Assembly (NCBI GenBank): GCA_902796505.1 | Contig: CADBPA010000101.1 | Span: 1 to 5,361, forward strand | Source: an uncultured Ruminococcus sp. | GTDB taxonomy: Bacteria > Bacillota > Clostridia > Oscillospirales > CAG-272 | Direction of reading: 5' to 3' | Length of the DNA stretch: 5,361 nucleotides | Shown: positions 1 to 5,316 of the stretch, one piece after another | Position numbering within the stretch: the first letter of the stretch is position 1 | Layout of the letters: each line of letters begins with the position of its first letter | Program-made: the position numbers and the translations under genes | The notes under the pieces: model-generated | What the model was told of the DNA's origin: nothing | The model's database searches: none | Seen by the model: the letters and a program-made list of their open reading frames with translations, nothing else

Positions 1-63
1 CGTAAATGTACCATACCGTCACCTTTTTCCTTTGGGTTATGTACATTATAAAAAATCTCGCTT

Positions 64-85
64 TGAGATATTGACTTTTATCTCA
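64..85. promoter_or_regulatory. Inverted repeat around the P1 -35 box, candidate operator
   Basis: TGAGATA (64-70) and TATCTCA (79-85) are perfect 7-bp inverted arms separated by 8 bp. The -35 hexamer (71-76) lies in the gap. A further ATCTC half-site is at 55-59. A dimeric repressor bound here would block polymerase. The regulator is not identifiable from the window, and the site could be chance in AT-rich DNA. Confidence 0.4.
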
Positions 86-99
86 TATTGTGATATAAT
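71..99 (+). promoter_or_regulatory. Sigma-A promoter P1 of the DUF2130 gene
   Basis: The -35 box TTGACT (71-76) and a perfect -10 box TATAAT (94-99) are separated by 17 bp. A TGn extended -10 element is at 91-93. Transcription would start near 106, giving a leader of about 77 nt that runs through the second promoter. The -35 box sits between the arms of an inverted repeat (64-85), which suggests this promoter is the regulated one of the pair. Confidence 0.8.
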
Positions 100-127
100 C
101 ATTTTGAAAAAGTGCAAAAAAAGCAGA

Positions 128-156
128 TTGACAAGGTTGCGCTTTTGTGATACAAT
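128..156 (+). promoter_or_regulatory. Sigma-A promoter P2 of the DUF2130 gene
   Basis: A perfect -35 box TTGACA (128-133), a 17-bp spacer and TACAAT (151-156) form a strong promoter with a TGn extended -10 element at 148-150. Transcription would start near 163, about 20 nt before the ATG, leaving just enough leader for the ribosome binding site. The -10 region (145-156) matches that of P1 (88-99) in 11 of 12 bases, and both promoters use a 17-bp spacer. Confidence 0.82.
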
Positions 157-170
157 TAAAAGAAAAAGCG

Positions 171-175
171 AGGAG
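171..175 (+). promoter_or_regulatory. Ribosome binding site deciding the DUF2130 start
   Basis: AGGAG lies 7 nt before the ATG at 183 and downstream of both predicted transcription starts. It supports 183 over the in-frame GTG at 147. Confidence 0.8.
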
Positions 176-182
176 AAACAAG

Positions 183-1430
183 ATGCACGAAATTATTTGC
201 CCGAAATGCGGAGAAAAATTCTCCATTGACGAGAAAAGTTACGCGGATATTCAAAAGCAAATACGCGACAAAACGTTTGAAAAAGAAGTTTCCGCTCGCG
301 TAACTCAAGCCGAGGAAGTAGCAAAAGCGAATGCGGAAACCGAAAAAACCCGTCTTCTCGCAGAAAAAGACGCGGAAATCGAGCGTTTGAAGCATCAGGT
401 GGACGAAAGCCAAAAAGAAACGCAAGCCGAAGTGCTGAAAGCGGAAAGCAAAAAGGACAAAGAAATTGCCGAAGAAAAGCTGAAGAGACAGGAGCTTGAG
501 GCAAAACTTGAGCAGGCGGAAAGCGAGAAGAAGATCGCCGTCAAAGAAGCTGTCGAAGAAAAAGACAAGGAACTCGCGCAAAAGACCGAACAGATCAATT
601 CGCTGAAAGAGACTCACAGAATACAGCTGGAAGTGAAAGAAAAAGAAATCGAGCAGATCCGCGACTTCAAGAAGAGTCTGTCCACCAAGATGGTCGGCGA
701 ATCGCTGGAACAGCATTGCGAGATCGAATTCAACAAGATCCGTATGACCGCTTTTCCGAACGCCTATTTTGAAAAGGACAACGACGCGAAGAGCGGCAGC
801 AAGGGCGATTACATTTTCCGCGATTATGTCGATTCGGTCGAATATATCTCGATCATGTTCGAGATGAAAAACGAATCGGACGAAACCAAGACCAAGCATA
901 AAAATGCGGACTTCTTCGACAAACTTGATAAAGACCGCAATGAGAAGGGCTGCGAATACGCCGTTCTTGTCAGTATGCTGGAAGCGGACAACGAATTTTA
1001 CAATCAGGGCATCGTGGACGTTTCCTACAAATATCCGAAAATGTACGTGATCCGTCCGCAGTTCTTCATTTCGCTGATCACGCTTCTGCGCAACGCGGCA
1101 CAAAAGACCGCGGAATACCGCAAACAGCTCGTTGTGGCGCAAAATCAGAATATTGATCTTGCAAACTTCGAGAAGGAACTGAAGGACGCGCAGGATAAAT
1201 TCGGCCACAATTACCGGCTCGCAAGCGATCGATTCAAAAAGGCAATTGAGGAGATCGATAAGACGATCAAGCAACAGCAAAAAACGAGAGATGCGCTTCA
1301 AGCCTCCGAAAACAATCTCCGCCTTGCCAACGACAAAGCGCAGGAACTTTCGGTCAAAAAACTTGTGAAGGGCAAGCCGACGCTCCTTGCGCAATATGAG
1401 CAAATCAAGGCTGAAAAAGGCGAAGTTTAA
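183..1430 (+). CDS. DUF2130 family protein, coiled-coil with PD-(D/E)XK-like core
   Basis: This is a 415-residue cytosolic protein with no signal peptide or membrane segment. Residues 1-25 hold a single CPKC knuckle (C6, C9) of the zinc-ribbon type, with no second pair. Residues about 30-165 are a highly charged Lys/Glu-rich coiled coil. Residues about 170-300 are the compact family core, with GE (172-173), GD (208-209) and EMK (227-229). That order and spacing resemble the PD-(D/E)XK nuclease pattern. A second helical coiled-coil segment covers about 305-385. The layout and the start MHEIICPKCGE match DUF2130 (PF09903) as I remember it, and the length is normal for the family. The ATG at 183 is chosen because AGGAG (171-175) lies 7 nt upstream; a GTG at 147 in the same frame lies inside promoter P2 and is unlikely. 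Function is unproven: a coiled coil joined to a nuclease-like core recalls RmuC, so DNA binding or cleavage is an inference. The gene is monocistronic, ending at the hairpin at 1446. Confidence 0.88.
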   Translation: MHEIICPKCGEKFSIDEKSYADIQKQIRDKTFEKEVSARVTQAEEVAKANAETEKTRLLAEKDAEIERLKHQVDESQKETQAEVLKAESKKDKEIAEEKLKRQELEAKLEQAESEKKIAVKEAVEEKDKELAQKTEQINSLKETHRIQLEVKEKEIEQIRDFKKSLSTKMVGESLEQHCEIEFNKIRMTAFPNAYFEKDNDAKSGSKGDYIFRDYVDSVEYISIMFEMKNESDETKTKHKNADFFDKLDKDRNEKGCEYAVLVSMLEADNEFYNQGIVDVSYKYPKMYVIRPQFFISLITLLRNAAQKTAEYRKQLVVAQNQNIDLANFEKELKDAQDKFGHNYRLASDRFKKAIEEIDKTIKQQQKTRDALQASENNLRLANDKAQELSVKKLVKGKPTLLAQYEQIKAEKGEV

Positions 1431-1445
1431 AGGCTTTCCAAATCA

Positions 1446-1473
1446 AAAATCCCCGGTGAAAACCGGGGATTTT
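1446..1473. terminator. Bidirectional Rho-independent terminator
   Basis: AAAATCCCCGGT (1446-1457) and ACCGGGGATTTT (1462-1473) form a perfect 12-bp stem closed by a GAAA tetraloop (1458-1461). The stem has T-rich DNA on its right side and A-rich DNA on its left. It therefore works for the DUF2130 gene ending at 1430 on the plus strand and for the rubrerythrin gene ending at 1498 on the minus strand. Confidence 0.93.
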
Positions 1474-1497
1474 CTAACTTTTATTTGCTTTTTTCGA

Positions 1498-2055
1498 TTA
1501 TTTCTTGCCGAAATAACGATCCAGCAGGCCTTTGAAGGCTTTGCCGTGGCGGGCTTCGTCGCGCGCCATTTCGTGAACGGTGTCATGGATGGCGTCGAGG
1601 TTCAGAGCCTTCGCTTTCTTAGCGAGTTCAAACTTGCCTTCGGTCGCGCCGTTTTCGGCGGCAACGCGCATCTCAAGGTTCTTCTTGGTCGAATCGGTCA
1701 GCACCTCGCCGAGAAGTTCGGCAAATTTTGCGGCGTGCTCGGCTTCCTCATACGCTGCCTTTTCCCAGTACGCGCCGATCTCGGCGTATCCTTCGCGGTA
1801 GGCGACGCGCGCCATGGCGAGGTACATACCGACCTCGGAGCATTCCCCCTGGAAGTTGGAGCGGAGACCTTCGACGATCTCTTCGGGAACGTTTGCGTCC
1901 TTGCCGACGCCGAGAACATGCTCGGCAGCCCAGTTCAGTTCTTCCTCGACGATCTCGACGAATTTCTCACCGGGGGCTTTGCAGAGCGGGCATTTATCCG
2001 GGCGAACGTCAGACTCGACGATCTCGCCGCAGATCAGGCATTTCCATTTTTTCAT
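1498..2055 (-). CDS. rbr: Reverse rubrerythrin (rubredoxin domain N-terminal), NADH peroxidase type
   Basis: This 185-residue cytosolic protein begins with a rubredoxin-like [Fe-SCys4] domain: CLIC (C6, C9) and CPLC (C22, C25). A ferritin-like four-helix domain follows at about 37-182. The diiron ligands are in place: E71 and E74 in GECSE, E104 and H107 in EEAEH, E139 in ATEGKFE, and E167 and H170 in DEARH. Classical rubrerythrin has the domains in the opposite order; this order defines reverse rubrerythrin of clostridia, which reduces hydrogen peroxide (and consumes oxygen) with electrons from NADH passed through a flavoprotein reductase and rubredoxin. The protein protects obligate anaerobes during air exposure. 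Length is normal and no key residue is missing. The ATG at 2055 has AAAGGAG (2069-2063) 7 nt upstream. The gene has its own promoter just after the DUF1854 stop and shares the terminator at 1446. In Clostridium acetobutylicum such genes are PerR-repressed, and a palindrome over the -10 box here fits that kind of control. Confidence 0.95.
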   Translation of the reverse strand: MKKWKCLICGEIVESDVRPDKCPLCKAPGEKFVEIVEEELNWAAEHVLGVGKDANVPEEIVEGLRSNFQGECSEVGMYLAMARVAYREGYAEIGAYWEKAAYEEAEHAAKFAELLGEVLTDSTKKNLEMRVAAENGATEGKFELAKKAKALNLDAIHDTVHEMARDEARHGKAFKGLLDRYFGKK

Positions 2056-2089
2056 GATGTTTCTCCTTTGTTTTTGTTTTTTTGAGACC

Positions 2090-2104
2090 TGCTATATTAT
2101 AGCA
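2090..2104. promoter_or_regulatory. 7-1-7 palindrome over the rubrerythrin -10 box, candidate Fur/PerR-type operator
   Basis: TGCTATATTATAGCA is a perfect inverted repeat with 7-base arms and one central base. It covers the extended -10 element and ends at the predicted start of transcription. The 7-1-7 shape is that of Fur-family boxes (PerR TTATAATnATTATAA, Fur TGATAATnATTATCA), but sequence agreement is only partial: three of seven bases per arm for PerR and four for Fur. Repression by a Fur-family protein is an inference from layout and gene function. Confidence 0.42.
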
Positions 2105-2125
2105 TATTTCCCTCTCGTCTGTCAA
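2096..2125 (-). promoter_or_regulatory. Sigma-A promoter of the rubrerythrin gene
   Basis: Read on the minus strand, TTGACA (2125-2120) and TATAAT (2101-2096) are both perfect and separated by 18 bp. TGC (2104-2102) gives an extended -10 element. Transcription would start near 2089, about 34 nt before the ATG at 2055. The -35 box is only 8 bp beyond the stop codon of the DUF1854 gene. Confidence 0.88.
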
Positions 2126-2133
2126 GCGGGAAA

Positions 2134-2673
2134 TTACAGATCGGCGATCATTTTCAGGCGGCTCGACGCGTCGAGCGAATTGAAATCGTCGATGACGTAG
2201 CGGTTGTCGTCCGAATCGCGCACGCGGACTCTGCCGTCCGGCAGAACGCGGATGTCGTGGTTGCGGTTGCGGATGTCGAAGGACTTGACGCCGCGGTCGG
2301 TCTCGACCGTCCAGCGCAGAATGCCGTATTTTTCGCTGACCGCGACGATCTTCGTGATATGCGGAACGAGGTAATAATCGGCGAGCGCCCTCTCGACGAC
2401 CTTACGCGATTCGCGGTCGATCCCCGAAAGCTCGCGGATGACGGCGACCTCTTCGCCGTCGGCGTTCAGGAAGGTGATATACGAATCCGGCATACTGTTC
2501 GGGAACAGACGGCGCGGCTCGACGGCTTCGATCTTCTCTCCCCCGGCAAAGGCGAGGGTGACGAGATTGTTTTCATAAACGAGAACGCGGTCGTCGGCGG
2601 TGAGATAGACGCGCGGCTTCTGCTCCGGCGCGTGGATGCGCTCTTCGCTTTCGTGTTTTTCGGTGGTGAGCAT
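2134..2673 (-). CDS. DUF1854 family protein, ABC transporter companion
   Basis: This 179-residue soluble protein has no signal peptide or membrane helix. The first 20 residues are charged and probably disordered, and the rest matches the DUF1854 domain (PF08909) as I remember it. Hallmarks are RRLFPNS (54-60), a DGEEVAVI strand (72-79), VPHITKI (103-109), GILRWTVETDRG (117-128), and a C-terminal DSDDNRYVIDDFNSLD (153-168). The family is a small beta-rich module found as a separate gene beside, or fused to the C-terminus of, a particular class of ABC exporter. Some family members sit in cyanophycin-associated loci. Here it directly follows the ABC gene: the ABC stop and this start share one base (TGATG, 2675-2671), and AGGAGG (2689-2684) lies 10 nt upstream inside the ABC coding region, so translation is coupled. 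A regulatory or substrate-handling subunit of that transporter is the likely role. No biochemical function is established. Confidence 0.88.
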   Translation of the reverse strand: MLTTEKHESEERIHAPEQKPRVYLTADDRVLVYENNLVTLAFAGGEKIEAVEPRRLFPNSMPDSYITFLNADGEEVAVIRELSGIDRESRKVVERALADYYLVPHITKIVAVSEKYGILRWTVETDRGVKSFDIRNRNHDIRVLPDGRVRVRDSDDNRYVIDDFNSLDASSRLKMIADL

Positions 2674-4985
2674 CAGAATCTCTCCTCCTCTCTCATTCTT
2701 TCGGACTCCTGCGCCATCGACTGGATCTGGACGAGCTTATAGTACTTGCCCTTCTTCGCCATCAGTTCTTCGGGCGATCCGTTTTCGATGATCTTTCCGT
2801 TATCGACGACGATGATGCGGTTGGCGCGGCGGAGGGTGGACAGGCGGTGGGCGATCATCAGGGTGGTCTTGCCGGCGATCAGGCGGTCGATGGCGTCCTG
2901 GATCAGCCGCTCGGTCTCGGAATCGACGGCGGCGGTCGCCTCGTCGAAGATGAGGATGGACGGATCCATCAGCACGGCGCGCGCGATCGAGATGCGCTGT
3001 TTTTCGCCGCCCGAAACGCCGACGCCGCGCTCGCCGAGCATGGTATCGTAAGCGTCCGGCTGGCGGGCGATGAAACCGTGGGCGTTGGCGATGTCCGCCG
3101 CGTGGATGACCTGCTCGACCGTCGCGTTCGGATTCGAGTAGGCGATATTGTTGAAGATGGTATCCGAGAACATCTGCGGCTCCTGCTGCACGTAGCCGAT
3201 CTGCGCGCGGTATGCCGAGAGGTCGAAATTCTTGATGTTGTGGCCGTCCACGAGGATCTCGCCGCTGTACCCGTCGTAGAAGCGCATCAGCAGGTTGATC
3301 AGGGTGGATTTGCCGGATCCGGTCGTTCCGACGATGCCGACGACCTCGCCGGGTTGGATCTCGAGCGTTACGTCGTCGAGGACCTTTTTCGTGCGGTCAA
3401 ACGAGAAACCGACGTGGAGAAATTCGATCTTGCCGCGGAGCTTGTCCGGGACGATATGCGATTCCGCCTGCGTTTCCGGCTCGGCTTCGAGGATGTCGAG
3501 GATCTTCTCGGTCGAGGCGAGGGCGCCCTGATAGGAATCCGAGAGGTTGGCGAAGAAGGAGACCGGGTTATAGAACATCGAGGCGTAGGAGATGAAGGAG
3601 ACGATCAGACCTGCCGAGTAGCCTGCCACGCCGTCGATGACGCGCGAGCCGCCGATGCCCCAGATGACGAGCGATCCGCAGGCGGTGAAGAAGGCGACGA
3701 ACTGCGGGAAGGCGGTGGCGAGCTTGCCGAGCTTCAGGTCCATCTGCAGCCAATCGGCGTTCTTCTTCTCGAATCTCTCCGCCGAGCGTTTCTCGCCGGT
3801 GAAGGACTTGACGACCTTGATGCAGGGGATGGTATCGGCAAGGGTGGCAAAGACCGAGGACCATCTGCGCCAGATGCGGCGGTAGAAGGGACGGATGCGC
3901 TTCGAGAAGAAGCGCGTCGCAAGGACGATCAGGGGAATCGGGAGCAGCGAGAGCAGCGTCAGCGAGGGGTTCATCGTCAGCATAATGACGATGATACCGA
4001 CCATCTGGAAGAAGTGGACGACCGCCTCCTGCGTGATGCGGAGCATAAACTGCTGGAGGGTGTTGGTATCGCCGGCGATGCGGTTGATGACCGAGCCGGT
4101 CGAGGTCTTGTCGTAAAAACGCATCGGCAGGTACTGCGCCTTGCGGTAGATGTCGTTGCGCATCGCGCTGACCGCTTTATCGCCGATCGTTCTCATGAGA
4201 TAGGCGCGCAGCGCGCCGACCACGTGCTGGAGAAGATAGGTGAAGAGCAGGCAGAGGATCATCGTCAGAAGGACGCGGTGCGGTTCGTTGCCGAGAATGC
4301 CGGCGATCGCGTTCAGGAGCGGATGCCCGGACGCGCCGGAGCCGCCCGGAAAGACGTCGTCCACGATAAAGCCGGTGATCGCCGGGGGAACGAGCGCCAT
4401 CGCCGTCGTGAAGAGCGAGAGGAAAATGCAGAAGATCAGCCTGCCGAAGGAGGGCTTCAGGTAGACGGCGAGCTTCTTGACGATCTTGCTCTTCGAGCGG
4501 CACATGATGCATTCCGCGCCGGGATGGAGCAGCGTTCTTCCGCACCGGGGGCAGACGCTGAGCGCCCGCTCGAAGGTGACCGCCATGATCGCGTTTTCCT
4601 CGGCGAGATTTTCGCCGTCACGCACGTGGTTGATGAAGAGCGCGGCGGCGTCGCAGAGCGCGGAGACCGCGAAGGTGTAGCGGAAGAAGATCTTGCGATG
4701 CCCGTCCGGCAGGACCGCCGAGAGGGTGGCGTTGCCGTACATCCGCTTCGACTCCACGTCCGCCATATCGGCGTAGCGGTAGCGGACGTCCCCGCCCTTC
4801 TCGTCAACAAAAACGACCGCCTCGGGTGTGAAGAAAAGAACGTTCTCGGCATAGCGGCCGTTCAGCGTCAGATCGCCGACGATCGCAAAAAGAATATTCT
4901 CCTCTTCCGCCTTCATGCGGTCGAATACGGGAATTGCTTTTTCGGGGATCGGTTTGTTTTTTAACAGTTCAGCAGCGGATATCAT
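2673..4985 (-). CDS. ABC exporter half-transporter with PH-like and zinc-ribbon N-terminal extension
   Basis: This 770-residue inner-membrane protein is longer than a usual 580-600 residue half-transporter because of its front end. Residues 1-140 are soluble and beta-rich, PH-like in pattern (GDLTLNGRYAEN at 37-48, then alternating strands). Residues 145-162 are a zinc ribbon: C145, C148, C159, C162. A type I exporter membrane domain follows, with six helices near 182-208, 237-262, 320-338, 342-360, 425-447 and 455-478. The nucleotide-binding domain is complete: A-loop F529, Walker A GTTGSGKST (553-561), Q-loop Q601, signature VSGGE (657-661), Walker B ILIFDE (677-682), D-loop AAVD (685-688) and switch H713. 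It should act as a dimer that exports a lipid, peptide or other amphipathic substrate; I cannot name the substrate. A GTG at 5000 would add five residues. I prefer the ATG at 4985 because GAGGA (4998-4994) lies 8 nt before it, and the GTG overlaps that site. The gene is coupled to the DUF1854 gene downstream. Confidence 0.92.
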   Translation of the reverse strand: MISAAELLKNKPIPEKAIPVFDRMKAEEENILFAIVGDLTLNGRYAENVLFFTPEAVVFVDEKGGDVRYRYADMADVESKRMYGNATLSAVLPDGHRKIFFRYTFAVSALCDAAALFINHVRDGENLAEENAIMAVTFERALSVCPRCGRTLLHPGAECIMCRSKSKIVKKLAVYLKPSFGRLIFCIFLSLFTTAMALVPPAITGFIVDDVFPGGSGASGHPLLNAIAGILGNEPHRVLLTMILCLLFTYLLQHVVGALRAYLMRTIGDKAVSAMRNDIYRKAQYLPMRFYDKTSTGSVINRIAGDTNTLQQFMLRITQEAVVHFFQMVGIIVIMLTMNPSLTLLSLLPIPLIVLATRFFSKRIRPFYRRIWRRWSSVFATLADTIPCIKVVKSFTGEKRSAERFEKKNADWLQMDLKLGKLATAFPQFVAFFTACGSLVIWGIGGSRVIDGVAGYSAGLIVSFISYASMFYNPVSFFANLSDSYQGALASTEKILDILEAEPETQAESHIVPDKLRGKIEFLHVGFSFDRTKKVLDDVTLEIQPGEVVGIVGTTGSGKSTLINLLMRFYDGYSGEILVDGHNIKNFDLSAYRAQIGYVQQEPQMFSDTIFNNIAYSNPNATVEQVIHAADIANAHGFIARQPDAYDTMLGERGVGVSGGEKQRISIARAVLMDPSILIFDEATAAVDSETERLIQDAIDRLIAGKTTLMIAHRLSTLRRANRIIVVDNGKIIENGSPEELMAKKGKYYKLVQIQSMAQESERMREEERF

Positions 4986-4993
4986 GACGAAAG

Positions 4994-4998
4994 TCCTC
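4994..4998 (-). promoter_or_regulatory. Ribosome binding site deciding the ABC gene start
   Basis: GAGGA on the minus strand lies 8 nt before the ATG at 4985. The alternative GTG at 5000 has no binding site at normal distance; the nearest GGAGG (5035-5031) is about 30 nt away with a GC-rich hairpin between. Confidence 0.65.
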
Positions 4999-5007
4999 AC
5001 TTAACCG

Positions 5008-5025
5008 CCCGCCGCTCGCGGCGGG
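5008..5025 (-). promoter_or_regulatory. GC-rich hairpin in the ABC gene leader
   Basis: CCCGCCGC (5008-5015) and GCGGCGGG (5018-5025) form an all-GC 8-bp inverted repeat in the predicted leader (about 5057-4986), 9 nt upstream of the ribosome binding site. No T-tract follows on the minus strand, so it is not a standard terminator. It may stabilise the message or affect translation. Confidence 0.4.
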
Positions 5026-5063
5026 GTGATCCTCCGGCGGCTTGTCCGCGCGGTGGTCTGATT

Positions 5064-5092
5064 ATTATACTACGCCCGCGCACAAAAAGCAA
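5064..5092 (-). promoter_or_regulatory. Predicted promoter of the ABC-DUF1854 operon
   Basis: On the minus strand a perfect TATAAT (5069-5064) lies 17 bp after TTGCTT (5092-5087), which matches only the TTG of the -35 consensus. There is no TGn extension. The weak -35 box may be helped by the A-tracts directly upstream. Transcription would start near 5057, giving a leader of about 72 nt. Confidence 0.65.
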
Positions 5093-5096
5093 GGGA

Positions 5097-5134
5097 TTTT
5101 TCAAACTTTTTTCGGGATTTTTCCGGAGTTTTTT
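5097..5134. repeat. Helically phased A/T-tracts upstream of the ABC promoter
   Basis: Plus-strand T-tracts at 5097-5101, 5107-5112, 5118-5122 and 5129-5134 have centres 10.5, 10.5 and 11.5 bp apart, one per helical turn. From 5107 they form a degenerate 11-bp tandem repeat (T5-6 followed by CGG or CCGG). Read from the ABC gene these are A-tracts immediately upstream of its -35 box, where an UP element or intrinsic bend would act. Confidence 0.5.
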
Positions 5135-5281
5135 CGGAAGATTTCAAAACCGTCCGGAAAGTTCTTTTCGCCGCGTGCGTTCCGTCCTTTTCCGGTGAAA
5201 AGACGCGATTTCCCCGAAGCCCGGCGGCAGAACGCGCAAAGGAACGCAAAGAAGCCGAACCGAAAAAACGGTCGAAAGCGG
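5135..5281. other. Intergenic stretch with no recognised feature
   Basis: I find no convincing gene, RNA, terminator or repeat here. The only structure seen is a small ACCG-A6-CGGT inverted repeat at 5259-5272, too short to call. Together with the elements listed on either side, this completes the divergent intergenic region from 5001 to the right edge. Confidence 0.5.
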
Positions 5282-5310
5282 TTGACAAACGAAGAAAACT
5301 ATGATATAAT
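5282..5310 (+). promoter_or_regulatory. Strong sigma-A promoter firing out of the right edge
   Basis: A perfect TTGACA (5282-5287), a 17-bp spacer, a TGA extended element (5302-5304) and a perfect TATAAT (5305-5310) make this the best promoter in the window. Transcription would start near 5317. It drives an unseen gene or RNA to the right, divergent from the ABC operon. Confidence 0.88.
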
Positions 5311-5316
5311 GCTTTC

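Noticed and set aside
5..47. AATGTAC (5-11) and GTACATT (41-47) inverted repeat
   Set aside because: Seven-base arms 29 bp apart in AT-rich DNA, with no T-tract and no link to a promoter box; likely chance.
32..229. A 65-codon plus-strand frame over the DUF2130 promoters
   Set aside because: It spans both promoters and runs out of frame into the DUF2130 gene; it has no binding site or recognisable product.
156..1403. A 415-codon minus-strand frame opposite the DUF2130 gene
   Set aside because: The product is a Phe/Leu-rich mirror of the Lys/Glu coiled coil, with no family match, and it conflicts with a well-supported plus-strand gene.
1387..2085. A 232-codon plus-strand frame across the terminator and rubrerythrin
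   Set aside because: It runs through a terminator hairpin and is antisense to a gene with all its metal ligands.
2847..4964. A 705-codon open frame on the plus strand opposite the ABC gene
   Set aside because: It is an antisense shadow produced by GC-rich codons of a gene with complete ABC motifs. Its product is low-complexity (Asp, Glu, Arg, Val-rich) and matches nothing I know.
5259..5272. ACCG-A6-CGGT hairpin before the outgoing promoter
   Set aside because: A four-base-pair stem is too weak for a terminator, and no gene ends before it.
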